Part shown: positions 24,211 to 33,289 of the stretch, one piece after another
Position numbering within the stretch: the stretch's first letter is position 1
How the letters are laid out: the number at the start of each line of letters is the position of its first letter
DNA from: Rhodanobacteraceae bacterium
GTDB taxonomy: Bacteria > Pseudomonadota > Gammaproteobacteria > Xanthomonadales > SZUA-5
DNA length: 64,000 nucleotides
Reading direction: 5' to 3'
NCBI GenBank assembly: GCA_016717705.1
Contig: JADKFD010000003.1
Location: forward strand, 140,278 to 204,277
The notes under the pieces: model-generated
Seen by the model: only the letters and a program-made list of their open reading frames with translations
What the model was told of the DNA's origin: nothing
The model's database searches: none
Translations under genes and position numbers: made by a program

Positions 24211-25716
24211 TCAACCGTCGAGTCCAAAGAAGGCCCGGATGCGCGCACCCACGTCATCGCTGCGATCGCCCGCGCTGGCGGCGGCGCTTGCGCTCTGGCG
24301 CGCTTCGTCGAGTTGTCCCTGGCGCGCAGCAATGACGGCGGAGATCTCGCTGGCAATGTCCGGGCGGGCGCGCAGCACCGATTCCAGCCCACTCTTGCCC
24401 AGGCGCAGGCATTCAACGTCGGAGCGCGCCGTCACCGTGGCCCGGCGCGGCTCGCCGGTCATCATGCCCATCTCGCCGACGACGCTGCCGGTCAACAGCG
24501 TGGCTACGTGGGTGCGCTTGCCATTCTGCTCGATCCAGACATCGGCTTCGCCGGCGACGATCAGGTACAGCCAGTGGGCGACACGGCCCTGCCGGGTGAT
24601 CGTGCTGCCCTTGACGAAGGACGCAATCACCAGCTTTTCGGCCAGAGAGCGCAACTCGTCGGGGGAGAAGCTGGCAAACAGATCGACCTCGGCCAGGATG
24701 GCTTGGCGCCGCGCCAGTTCGTCCGCCTGCACCGCCGCACGACGACGCTCGTTTTCCTTGATGATCAGGCGCTCTTCCTGCACCACGGCCAATCGCATGT
24801 CGTGGCGCGCCAGGGCCGCCAGCGCATTGCGGCGCACGTCCGAGTCGGTGGGATCGTCCGGACGCGGGTCGGCCAGCCAATAGCGCAAGGCGTAGCGCCC
24901 GAAACCCTGGGTCACGTCCATCAGCACGGCGCTCGGCGCCGGATCGAGCAGCACATTGGGCGCGCCGCTGTCGCGCACGGAATCCTCGAGCACCTGCAGT
25001 ACACGACTGGGATTGGCCTCCAACTCGATGTGGAACCACAGCCAGCGCCGCCAGCGCGTGCGCGCGTCGTTGCGCGAGCCAATCACGGTGAAGCGGTTCT
25101 TGACCAGCCAGCCGTTGGGAATGACCACGGTTTCGCGATTGCGCGTCTCGATGGCGGTGTGTCGCCAGCGCACGTCGACCACCTGGCCGCTGACGTCGTC
25201 GATCTTCACCCAGTCGCCCACGCGCAGCGAAGAATCCAGTTGCAGCACGACGCCGCCGAGGATGTTGCCCAGCGTGTCCTGCATCGAAAAAGCGAGCACC
25301 GCGGTGATCACCGCCGAGGTCGCCAGCAGGCTCTTCAGATCGAGGCCGGCGCCGGCCAGCCAGTACAGCAGCCAGGCCGCCACCAGCGCGGTGACCACAA
25401 GATCCTCGACGATCCGCGGCAGATCCAGGCGCAGGCGCGGCAACAGCAGTTGGAACAACAGACTCGAGGTCAGGCGAATGATCACCGCGCCGATACCGAA
25501 CACGCTGATCGCCAGCATCACATTGGCGCCGCGCAGCGAACCATATTTGTGCAGCATGACCGCCGCAAACAGAGTCAGCGCCAACATGAAGGCCATCAGC
25601 AGGGTATTGCGCAGCCCGGCCCGATCCTTGGGATTCAGCGCCAGCAGCAACAGGCCCATGGCGAACGCGACCGCCACGCCGGCGCCGGCCTGGAACGGCA
25701 AGTGCACAAAATCCAT
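24211..25716 (-). CDS. MscS-family channel with C-terminal cyclic-nucleotide-binding domain
   Basis: Member of the bacterial cyclic-nucleotide-gated branch of the MscS superfamily. The 501-aa protein has three to four N-terminal helices (about 5-135), the MscS pore helix and beta domain (SVVITAVLAFSMQDTLGNILGGVVLQLDSSLRVGD region, about 135-175), the MscS C-terminal region to about 290, and a cNMP domain (about 370-475) with the phosphate-binding cassette GEMGMMTGEPRRATVTA. I start it at ATG 25716 (MDFVHLPF) with GAGGGA upstream; the longer open frame to 25770 is not supported. Ligand-gated rather than tension-gated opening is known for some family members. Confidence 0.9.
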   Translation of the reverse strand: MDFVHLPFQAGAGVAVAFAMGLLLLALNPKDRAGLRNTLLMAFMLALTLFAAVMLHKYGSLRGANVMLAISVFGIGAVIIRLTSSLLFQLLLPRLRLDLPRIVEDLVVTALVAAWLLYWLAGAGLDLKSLLATSAVITAVLAFSMQDTLGNILGGVVLQLDSSLRVGDWVKIDDVSGQVVDVRWRHTAIETRNRETVVIPNGWLVKNRFTVIGSRNDARTRWRRWLWFHIELEANPSRVLQVLEDSVRDSGAPNVLLDPAPSAVLMDVTQGFGRYALRYWLADPRPDDPTDSDVRRNALAALARHDMRLAVVQEERLIIKENERRRAAVQADELARRQAILAEVDLFASFSPDELRSLAEKLVIASFVKGSTITRQGRVAHWLYLIVAGEADVWIEQNGKRTHVATLLTGSVVGEMGMMTGEPRRATVTARSDVECLRLGKSGLESVLRARPDIASEISAVIAARQGQLDEARQSASAAASAGDRSDDVGARIRAFFGLDG

Positions 25717-25841
25717 CGTGTTCCCTCGCCTCCACGCGTCCAACCGACAGGCGCATGCTGCACCAGTCATTCACAATGTGCACCTGCCCGCCGCGCTCGC
25801 TATCCTCCGCCCCCTTCAATCAGCTACTGGCAGGACCAATC

Positions 25842-26555
25842 ATGGGCAGAGGCCCCAGCATCGAAGGACGCAAGAACGCCGGGGACGCCCGCAAGGCCAA
25901 GGTGTTCACCAAGCTGATCCGCGAGATCACGGTCGCCGCGCGCGGCGGCGGTGACCCCAGCACCAACGCCCGCCTGCGCATCGCGGTCGACAAGGCGCTG
26001 ACCGCCAACATGACGCGCGAGACCGTCGACCGCGCGGTCAAGCGCGGTTCCGGCGCCGAGGGCGGCGACAACATGCAGGAGATCCGCTACGAGGGCTACG
26101 GCCCGGGTGGCGTGGCGCTGATCATCGATTGCATGACCGACAACAGCCAACGCACCGTGGCCGATGTGCGCCACGCGCTGTCCAAACACGGCGGCAATCT
26201 CGGCACCAGCGGTTCAGTAGCTTTCCAGTTCCACAAGCTCGGCGAAATCCACGTGGCGACGCCAACTGCGGAAGCGGAAGAAAAGCTGATGGAAGCTGCG
26301 CTCGAGGCCGGCGCCGACGACGTGCAGAACGGCGACGGCGAAAGCGTGGTGCTGTGCACGCAAGCCACTTTCGAGGCGGTCAAGAAGGGCTTGATCGATG
26401 CCGGCCAGACCCCGATCAGCGCCGAGATCGTCATGCGCCCGGAAAACCGCGTGGCCGTTCCGGAGGAGAACCAGGAGACCCTGCTCGACCTGATCGACTG
26501 GCTGGAAGATCTGGACGATGTGCAAGAGGTTTACCACAACGCCGATCTGGGCTGA
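25842..26555 (+). CDS. YebC/PmpR family transcriptional/translational regulator
   Basis: YebC/TACO1-family DNA- or ribosome-associated regulator. The 237-aa protein starts MGRGPSIEGRKNAGDARKAK (xanthomonad-type N-terminus in place of the common MAGHSKWANI), followed by FTKLIREITVAARGGGDP, YEGYGPGGVALIIDCMTDN, and HGGNLGTSGSVAFQF. Start ATG 25842. In gammaproteobacteria yebC often precedes ruvC; here a repeat region and an alpha/beta hydrolase follow, so that linkage is absent. Confidence 0.93.
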   Translation: MGRGPSIEGRKNAGDARKAKVFTKLIREITVAARGGGDPSTNARLRIAVDKALTANMTRETVDRAVKRGSGAEGGDNMQEIRYEGYGPGGVALIIDCMTDNSQRTVADVRHALSKHGGNLGTSGSVAFQFHKLGEIHVATPTAEAEEKLMEAALEAGADDVQNGDGESVVLCTQATFEAVKKGLIDAGQTPISAEIVMRPENRVAVPEENQETLLDLIDWLEDLDDVQEVYHNADLG

Positions 26556-26562
26556 GGGGGGA

Positions 26563-26588
26563 TGTGGGAGCGGATTTACTCCGCGATG
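26563..26588. repeat. Single REP palindrome
   Basis: TGTGGGAGCGGATTTACTCC (26564) followed by GCGATG, just downstream of yebC; same unit as 3440. Confidence 0.75.
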
Positions 26589-26626
26589 CGCTCACCACCA
26601 GATCGGCCTGATTACGGCGGGCCGGC

Positions 26627-26706
26627 GTAGGTCACGTTGTCCGCGCAGCGGACTACGTGACTCGCACAACCGTCACGTAGCCTGCTGCGCAGGCAACGTG
26701 ACCTAC
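26627..26706. repeat. Paired GTCACGTAG hairpins
   Basis: GTAGGTCACGTTGTCCGCGC-AGCGGACTACGTGAC (26627-26661) and GTCACGTAGCCTGCTGCGCA-GGCAACGTGACCTAC (26672-26706) are each palindromic and mutually inverted. The unit recurs at 44409-44443. Confidence 0.75.
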
Positions 26707-27690
26707 TGCACGGTTGCGGATGCGGTGCATCCGGCGCACGCGCGCTCGGCGAGAAAGCGCTGCGCAGCCGCCACCGTCTGCGCCGCGTCTTCTTCCTGCG
26801 GCACATGCCCGAGTTCGGGGAACACCACCAGTTCGCTACCGGCAATGTCGGTATGGAAGTGTTCGCCGTTCGCCGGCGGAATCAGGCGATCCTTGCCGCC
26901 CCACAGAATCAAGGTCGGCACGCGCACATCGCGGATGCGTTCACTCATCTCGCTGTAGTCGGTCTGCGCGAATCGCGCGACCACCGCCTGGCGGTTGCCC
27001 GCGCGCAGGGTCAGCTCAAAGTAGCGGTCGATGACCTCATCGCCGACGCGCTCGGGATCGCCGTAGGTATTGCGCACGCTGGCGGCAACGATCGCGCGCG
27101 GCAGCAGTTTCTGCACCAGCGGCGCCAGAGACGGGCTGCGCGCCAGCTTGAAGCCGATCGGAATCGATTCGGGCACGAAGGGATAACCGGCGGCGTCGAT
27201 CAGCACCAGCCCGGCGACCCGGTCCGGGATGCACGACGGCGGTCGCCCAGGCGATCTGGCCACCCAGCGAGTTGCCGATCAACACCGCGCGCGAAATCTG
27301 CAGGCGATCGAGCAATTGCGTCAGGCGCTCGACATAGCGCGCCAATCGATAATCGCCATCGGCAGCCGGGCCAGTCAGGCCAAAGCCCGGCAGATCGAAA
27401 CGGATCACCCGCCGCTCGGGCGCCAGCGCCGCCACCCAGCCATCCCAGGTGTGCAGGCTGGCCGCGGTGCCGTGCAGCAGCACCAGCGGCAATGGATCGT
27501 CGCGCCGGCCCTCATCGCGCCAGTGAATGCGGTCGCCATCGAGTTCCATCCATTGCGAAGGCGGCGGCGCCCAGCGCGCGGTCAATTCCTCGACCGGCCG
27601 ATCCGGCTGCCAGCTGAGTGCGACGACCATCACCAGCAATGCGGCGACAGCGACCAGACCAGCGACGACTCGTTTGCGTGCAATGCTCAC
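26703..27690 (-). pseudogene. Alpha/beta hydrolase, interrupted by a single-base frameshift
   Basis: A membrane-anchored or secreted alpha/beta-fold hydrolase of about 328 aa. A GTG start at 27690 with AGGAG 6-7 bp upstream gives VSIARKRVVAGLVAVAALLVMV (signal anchor), then LVLLHGTAASLHTWDGWV (oxyanion HG), GNSLGGQIAW (nucleophile Ser) and, after the break, HPDRVAGLVLIDAAGYPF, LILWGGKDRLIPP (acid Asp) and LGHVPQEED (His). The frame is broken at about 27226-27228, where CATCCCGGAC needs one C fewer to read HPD. All catalytic residues survive, so a sequencing indel is as likely as a true pseudogene. The long open frame 27037-28830 on this strand is mostly antisense of the ppk2 gene. Confidence 0.8.
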
Positions 27691-27849
27691 AGCCACTCCT
27701 GGTTTGCGCCACTCTTGCGTCAGAATTTCGGTCGCGCAACGGGTTGAACGCGTTCCGAAGTTCTTGATCGGACGCAAGGCCAGCGCGCTCGCGCTGGCAG
27801 ACGCTAGTCTCACACGGCGCCAGACCATGACGGGCGCAGGAGAAACCGA

Positions 27850-29325
27850 GTGTTCGAATCCGCCGAAGTCGGTCACTGCATCAGCAAGGCTGAGTACCGC
27901 AAGCGCGAGCCGGTCCTGCGCGAGGCCCTGCTCAAGGCCCAGTACGACCTGCTCGCGCAGGCCAGATTTCCGGTACTGATCATCATCGGCGGCGTCGATG
28001 GGGCCGGCAAGGGCGAGACGGTCAATCTGCTCAACGAGTGGATGGACCCGCGCCACATCCAGACCACGGCCTTCGGCACGCCGTCGGACGAGGAGGCCGA
28101 ACGCCCGGCGCACTGGCGCTTCTGGCGCGCGCTGCCGCCCAAGGGGCGCATCGGCGTGCTGTTTGGCTCCTGGTACACCGAACCCATCGTGGCTCGCGTC
28201 AAGCACAAGATCAGCGCCGCCGAACTGATCAGCCGCATCGAGGAAATCCGCCACTTCGAACGCATGCTGGTCGCCGAAGGCGCACTGGTGCTGAAATTCT
28301 GGTTCCACCTGTCGCACGATGAGCAGAAAAAGCGCCTGGATGCCCTTCACGACGATCCCAAGACGCGCTGGCGGGTGACCGAAGCCGATTGGAAGCACTT
28401 CGAGGAATACGACCGCTTCCGCAAGGTCTCGGAACTGACCCTGCGCGAGACCAGCACCGGCGAAGCGCCGTGGTCGATCATCGAGGGCACCGACCCGAAC
28501 TACCGCTACCTGGCCGTCGGCACGCAACTGCTGGACGCGCTGAACAACCGCCTTGCCCATCCGGAACCGCCGTCGACGGTCGCGCCAGCGCCGCTGACGC
28601 CACCGCTGGACAACCACAACGTGCTGAACGCACTTGACTATGGCCAGTCGCTGCCGAAGAAGATCTACAAGCGCAAGCTGGAGAAATACCAGGGCCGCCT
28701 GAGCCTGCTGACGCGCCGCGCCGAGTTCAACGAGCGCTCGCTGATCGTCGTCTTCGAGGGCCAGGACGCCGCCGGCAAGGGCAGCAGCATCCGCCGCATC
28801 ACCAGCGCGCTCGACGCCCGCCACTACCACGTCATTCCGATCGCCGCGCCGACCCAGGAAGAAGCGTCACAACCCTATCTCTGGCGCTTCTGGCGACGCC
28901 TGCCCTTGAAGGGCCGGGTGACCATCTTCGACCGCTCGTGGTACGGCCGCGTGCTGGTCGAGCGCGTCGAGGGATTTGCCGCCGAAAGCGACTGGATGCG
29001 CGCCTACCATGAGATCAACGCCTTCGAGGAACAACTGGTCGACAACGGCGCGGTGGTCGTCAAGTTCTGGCTGGCGATCACCCAGCAGGAGCAACTGAAA
29101 CGCTTCAACGAGCGCGCGCAGATCGCATTCAAGAGCTTCAAGATCACCGACGAGGACTGGCGCAACCGGGAAAAATGGCCAAACTACGAGCGCGCCGTCT
29201 GCGACATGGTCGAGCGCTGCAGCACCCAGGCGGCACCGTGGCACCTGATCCCGGCCAACGACAAACCATTCGCCCGCATCGAAATCCTGAAGACGCTGTG
29301 CGAGCGGCTGGAGGAGGCGGGGTAG
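27850..29325 (+). CDS. pap: Polyphosphate:AMP phosphotransferase (two-domain PPK2)
   Basis: Transfers phosphate from polyphosphate to AMP, giving ADP. The 491-aa protein has two PPK2 domains. Domain 1 (about 15-235) has Walker A GGVDGAGKGETVN but FGSWYTEP where Walker B should read FDRSWYxR; domain 2 (about 255-485) has EGQDAAGKGSSIRR and IFDRSWYGRVLVERVEG intact. Domain 1 therefore looks catalytically degenerate, as in other two-domain class II PPK2 enzymes. Translation starts at GTG 27850 behind AGGAG. Operon partners are not seen. Confidence 0.92.
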   Translation: MFESAEVGHCISKAEYRKREPVLREALLKAQYDLLAQARFPVLIIIGGVDGAGKGETVNLLNEWMDPRHIQTTAFGTPSDEEAERPAHWRFWRALPPKGRIGVLFGSWYTEPIVARVKHKISAAELISRIEEIRHFERMLVAEGALVLKFWFHLSHDEQKKRLDALHDDPKTRWRVTEADWKHFEEYDRFRKVSELTLRETSTGEAPWSIIEGTDPNYRYLAVGTQLLDALNNRLAHPEPPSTVAPAPLTPPLDNHNVLNALDYGQSLPKKIYKRKLEKYQGRLSLLTRRAEFNERSLIVVFEGQDAAGKGSSIRRITSALDARHYHVIPIAAPTQEEASQPYLWRFWRRLPLKGRVTIFDRSWYGRVLVERVEGFAAESDWMRAYHEINAFEEQLVDNGAVVVKFWLAITQQEQLKRFNERAQIAFKSFKITDEDWRNREKWPNYERAVCDMVERCSTQAAPWHLIPANDKPFARIEILKTLCERLEEAG

Positions 29326-29350
29326 TTGTTGGTTGTTGGATCTTGCTCTT

Positions 29351-29468
29351 TGTGGGAGCGGGTTTATCCCGCGATGCTCTCGAGCAAGAGCATCGCGCGC
29401 AAGCGCGCTCCTACAAATCCTGCGTGGACTCGCTACGAAGTTGTAGGAGCGCGCTTGCGCGCGATGCC
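29351..29468. repeat. REP cluster downstream of ppk2
   Basis: A single GTGGGAGCGGGTTTATCCCG unit (29352) followed by an inverted REP pair (29391-29468, ATCGCGCGCAAGCGCGCTCC ... GGAGCGCGCTTGCGCGCGAT) whose loop TACAAATCCTGCGTGGACTC matches that at 8236-8312. The rest of 29326-29673 (about 200 bp before the CRISPR array) contains no recognisable gene; it is the trailer side of the array. Confidence 0.8.
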
Positions 29469-29673
29469 TTTCGCGCTCCCATTGCAGCCTTCACTCGCGC
29501 GGATGAATCAGCGAGCGGATCCCGCGCACCGAAAGCAGTGGCGCCGCCGCAAACCAGCCGCGCGGAATCCGCCATCCGGATTGCGACACACCGACGTGCG
29601 TCGTGCCGTTCGCGTGGCGTTGGATTCCGCACGGTGGAGCGTGTGCAGGATCCACCGCGAATACGCCTTACGC

Positions 29674-30460
29674 GGGTTGAGCTGCCTGTGCGGCAGTGCG
29701 CCGCTGGTCCGGCATGGACCGCGCCATGTACTTTTTCTGAGCTGCCTGTGCGGCAGTGCGCGTTGGTATCGCCGCCGACCCAGATCGGCACTGTTTCTGA
29801 GCTGCTTGTGCGGCAGTGCGCGCGTCGCTGCCGTCGAACAGCACGCGGGCGTTTTTCTGAGCTGCCTGTGCGGCAGTGCGCACCGCGAAACTCTCTGTGC
29901 TGATGCCTGTGCGGCAGTGCGTCCGTTGCACTTGGGGCAGTCCACTTCCCGCGATTTCTGAGCTGCCTGTGCGGCAGTGCGCCGGCCATGCCGGACGCGT
30001 CACACAACCGGGACATTTCTGAGCTGCCTGTGCGGCAGTGCGCGCCATCGCCTACGCGATGCACGCATCGCTGCCTTTCTGAGCTGCCTGTGCGGCAGTG
30101 CGCTCTCGTCGTCGGACTCGCGCGCCTCGCGAAACTTTCTGAGCTGCCTGTGCGGCAGTGCGCCGCTCGGCCGCTGGAAATTCGCTAGCCGTGCATTTCT
30201 GAGCTGCCTGTGCGGCAGTGCGCGCGTTCCGTGCCTGGTGCCGTTTCACGTCAATTTCTGAGCTGCCTGTGCGGCAGTGCGCCGCGGCCACATTGGCAGT
30301 CTCGCCCGCTTGCATTTCTGAGCTGCCTGTGCGGCAGTGCGCCCAGATGGGGCGAGGATAAGCCTTGTGAGTGTTTTCTGAGCTGCCTGTGCGGCAGTGA
30401 ACCGGGACTGCGGCAGGCCGCACCGCGTGGTATTTTTCTGAGCTGCCTGTGCGGCAGTGC
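29674..30460 (-). CRISPR. Type I-F CRISPR array, 14 repeats, leader end cut by IS21
   Basis: Repeats are 28 bp (TTTCTGAGCTGCCTGTGCGG plus CAGTGCGC on the plus strand), a match to the I-F repeat (minus strand begins GCGCACTGCC or, in the repeat at 30375, GTTCACTGCC as in canonical I-F; ends GGCAGCTCAGAAA). Repeat starts: 29674 (degenerate), 29734, 29794, 29854, 29895 (5' part degenerate), 29955, 30016, 30076, 30136, 30196, 30255, 30315, 30375, 30435. Spacers are 32 bp (one 33, one 31, one 13). The array reads on the minus strand: the low-coordinate repeat is degenerate as expected at a trailer end. The last repeat is cut after 26 bases by the IS at 30461, and no leader remains. Open frames across it (repeating TAAQAAQK or SELPVRQCA) are translations of the repeats. 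Confidence 0.97.
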
Positions 30461-30577
30461 TGTTGCCGCTCGTTGAAAATTGACCATCAAAACGGGGTTC
30501 TGCTCGTTGAAAATTGACCAGGGTGTTCAGGCCTAGCCTGCGGTGGGGGACCACTGTCAGGAGACGAGGTGCACACC

Positions 30578-32076
30578 ATGGCGATGTACGCGAAAGTGCG
30601 ACGGATGCGGTTGCGCGAAGGGTTGTCGATCAGTGAGATTGCTCGGCGGACGAGTCTGTCGCGCAACACGATCAAGCGCTGGCTGGTCGAGCCGGTGCTG
30701 AAGGAGATGCGCTACGAGCGGCCGGTTGGTAGCAAGAACCTGGACGCGCATGCGGGAGTGGTTGCGCAGGGCGCTGGAGACGGATGCGCGGCGGCCGCGC
30801 AAGGAACGGCGGACGGCGTTGCGGCTGCTGGAGCAGCTGAAGGGGTTGGGCTATTGCGGTAGCTACAGCCGGCTAACGGAGTTCATCCGCAGTTGGCGAT
30901 CGGCGGCGGGATCGGTGACGGCGCGCTCGGCGTTCGTGCCGCTGAGTTTTGAGTGGGGTGAGGCCTTCCAGTTCGACTGGAGCGAGGAAGGCATCGTCAT
31001 CGGCGGGATCTATCGCAAGATCCAGTTGGCGCACATGAAGCTGTGCGCGTCGCGGGCGTTCTGGCTGGTGGCGTATCCGAGCCAGGGTCACGAGATGCTG
31101 TTCGACGCGCATACGCGCTGCCTGGCAGGCCTGGGCGGGGTAGCCAGGCGCGGCATCTACGACAACATGAAGACGGCGGTGGACCGTGTGCCGGGCCGCG
31201 GCAAGGCGCGCATCGTCAACGCGCGGTTTTCAGCGCTGTGTGCGCACTACCTGTTCGATCCGGACTTCTGCAACGTGGCTTCCGGATGGGAGAAGGGCCG
31301 GGTCGAGAAGGGAGTTCAGGACTCGCGGCGGCGGATCTGGCAGTCGGCGCTGGAGCAGCGCTTTGGCAGCTTCGTCGAGATCAACGAATGGCTGGCGAGC
31401 CAGTGCGTGGCGGCACGTCAGGGCGGCGCATCCGGAGTGTCCGGGGATGACGATTGCCGAGGCGCTGGAGCACGAGCAGCCGCACCTGATGCCGATGCCG
31501 GCGGCCTTCGACGGCTACGTGGAATCGCCGGCACGGGTGTCCAGCACCTGTCTGGTGTCGGCAGCCCGCAACCGCTACTCGGTGCCGTGTACGCTGGCCG
31601 GACAGCGGGTCAGTGTGCGGCTGTATCCGGATCGCGTGGTGATCATCGACGATCACACGGTAGTCGCCGAGCACGTTCGCGCCAGCGATCGCGATCACAT
31701 CGTCTACGACTGGCAGCACTATGTGCCGCTGGTGCAGCGCAAGCCCGGCGCGCTGCGCAACGGTGCGCCGTTCGCCGATCTGCCGGACTCGCTGCAGCGC
31801 TTGCGCCAGGCGCTGATCCGCAGGCCTGGAGGTGATCGGGTGATGGCGCAGGTGCTGGCCGCCGTGCCGACCTTTGGCCTGGAAGCCGTGCTGGTGGCGA
31901 TTGACCTGGTGCTGCAAACGGGCCGGCCAAGCGCGGAGCACGTCCTCAATGTGCTGGCGCGACTGCACGAGGGGCCGCCGCCCGAGCGGGTCGACACGGC
32001 GCTGGTGATCGCCGATGAGCCGATCGCCGACAGCAGTCGCTACGACCGCCTGCGCGAGGAGGTGGGTCATGGCTGA
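30578..32076 (+). pseudogene. istA: IS21 transposase IstA, two frameshifts
   Basis: DDE transposase of IS21. It begins at ATG 30578 with an HTH (LREGLSISEIARRTSLSRNTIKRWL). The frame breaks near 30752 (…SKNLDA | REWLRRALETDARRPRKERR) and near 31425 (INEWLASQCVA | HPECPGMTIAEALEHEQPHL). The middle part holds the DDE region with FQFDWSEEGIVI, RRGIYDNMKTAV and ASGWEKGRVEKGVQ; the last part continues to a TGA overlapping istB. Three reading frames in one gene mean no full IstA unless the indels are sequence errors. Confidence 0.88.
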
Positions 32077-32874
32077 TCTCATCGCCGAACTCAGGAACTG
32101 CGTCTGTATGGCATGGCCAGCGCCTATGCCGAGAGCCTGCAGCAGCGCAGCGCGATGAGCCTGCAGGTCGAGGATGCCCTGCTGCGCCACCTGCTCGAAG
32201 CCGAGCGCACCGACCGTGGCCTGCGCTCGATCCGCTACCAGATGCACACGGCACGCTTCCCGGTGCATCGCGATCTGGCTGGCTTCGATTACACCCAGAG
32301 CAAGCTGGACCGCCGCCAGATCGAGCAGTTCGCCAGCACCGACTTCACGGAAAAGGCCGAGAACATCGTGTTCATCGGCGGCACCGGCACCGGCAAGAGC
32401 CATCTCGCCACCGCCATCGGCGTGCAAGCCATCACCCGCCACGGCAAACGCGTGCGCTTCTACTCCTGCGTGGAACTGGCCAACGCCCTGGAGCAAGAGA
32501 AAGCTACCGGCCGAGCCGGACGACTCGCCCACCAGTTGATGCACCTCGACCTCGTCATCCTCGACGAACTCGGCTACATGCCGTTCTCACAGGCCGGCGG
32601 CGCGCTGCTGTTCCACCTGCTCAGCAAGCTGTACGAGCACACCAGCGTGATCATCACCACCAACCTGATGTTCGCCGAATGGGTCAGTGTGTTCGTCGAT
32701 GCCAAGATGACCACAGCACTGCTCGATCGCCTGACGCACCACTGCCACATCGTCGAGACCGGCAACGACTCGTACCGGTTCCGGCACAGCAGCAGCGCCG
32801 CTAAGGCACGCATCAAGTCACGCGAAGCGAGCAAAAATCAGGGCAAGCCGGACGACAACGCCGAACCGTTCTGA
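32069..32874 (+). CDS. istB: IS21 helper ATPase IstB, likely frameshifted near the N-terminus
   Basis: AAA+ ATPase that directs IstA. The conserved reading MADLIAEL starts at ATG 32069, overlapping the istA stop, but a base is missing near 32097, before LRLYGMASAYAESLQQ, which is in the frame used by the 253-aa ORF from 32113. Walker A GGTGTGKSHLATAIG, Walker B LDLVILDELGYMPFS and sensor ITTNLMFAEW are intact. Translation from 32113 would yield a protein lacking about 16 N-terminal residues. Confidence 0.88.
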
Positions 32875-32993
32875 CCCATCAGCACCGGCCAACAGCCGGT
32901 AAACTAAACACCCGCCGAGGGGCGTTCCCTCGGCGTCCATCCCTGGTCAATTTTCAACGAGCAGAGATGGTCAGTTTTGGGTGAGCAGCAACA

Positions 32994-33289
32994 ATGTCCA
33001 CTTCATTTGCCGAGAAGAGTGGCGTTCCGCCGCCTCCGCAGAACCCGACCAGCACGCCGGCCTTGGCCAGTTCGCGCATTGCAGACTGCGTTACTGAAGT
33101 CCCCGTTCCGAGCAAGACCGTCGTCGTATTGGCGATCGGAATGTTCCAGTAGAGCGACTGCTTGCCCTGGTCGGTGACGTACTCGACGCGCCCGCCCTTG
33201 ACCAGGACCCGGCAGTGTTCGAGGAAATAGATATTGGCGCGTTTGGAGTGCAGCACCGACTTCAGGTCTGACGGCGCGATGTCCTTCAT
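32994..33289 (-). pseudogene. cas1: cas1 (type I-F) N-terminal fragment cut by IS21
   Basis: The first ~98 residues of the I-F CRISPR integrase Cas1: MKDIAPSDLKSVLHSKRANI, FLEHCRVLVKGGRVEYVTD, QSLYWNIPIANTTTVLLGTG, and GFCGGGGTPLFSANEVD. These form the N-terminal beta domain; the catalytic helical domain (Glu, His, Asp) is missing. Start ATG 33289 has GGAAGGA upstream. Immediately after ANEVD the sequence becomes the IS21 right end, which adds about 10 foreign codons before a stop at 32954. The gene points toward the IS and array, as in cas1-cas2-3-csy1-4-array loci, so everything downstream of cas1 codon ~98 has been lost or moved. Confidence 0.95.

Larger units (their letters stand above)
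30461..32993 (+). mobile_element. IS21-family insertion sequence (decayed)
   Basis: A 2533-bp element with istA and istB. Ends: TGTTGCCGCTCGTTGAAAAT at 30461 and, inverted, TGTTGCTGCTCACCCAAAAC reading in from 32993. GTTGAAAATTGACCA occurs at 30472-30486 and 30506-30520 and inverted at 32944-32958, the multiple terminal repeats typical of IS21. No direct repeat flanks it: left neighbour ...GGCAGTGC (CRISPR repeat), right neighbour ATGTCCAC (cas1). istA has two frame breaks and istB one, so it is probably immobile. Confidence 0.92.

Noticed and set aside
27037..28830. A 597-residue minus-strand open frame
   Set aside because: Its first ~380 residues are antisense to the PPK2 gene; only the last part is the N-terminal half of the alpha/beta hydrolase.
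29668..30554. Open frames on both strands with repeating peptides (TAAQAAQK, SELPVRQCA, FLSCLCGSA)
   Set aside because: They are translations of the CRISPR repeats; 60-bp periodicity is a multiple of 3, which keeps frames open.
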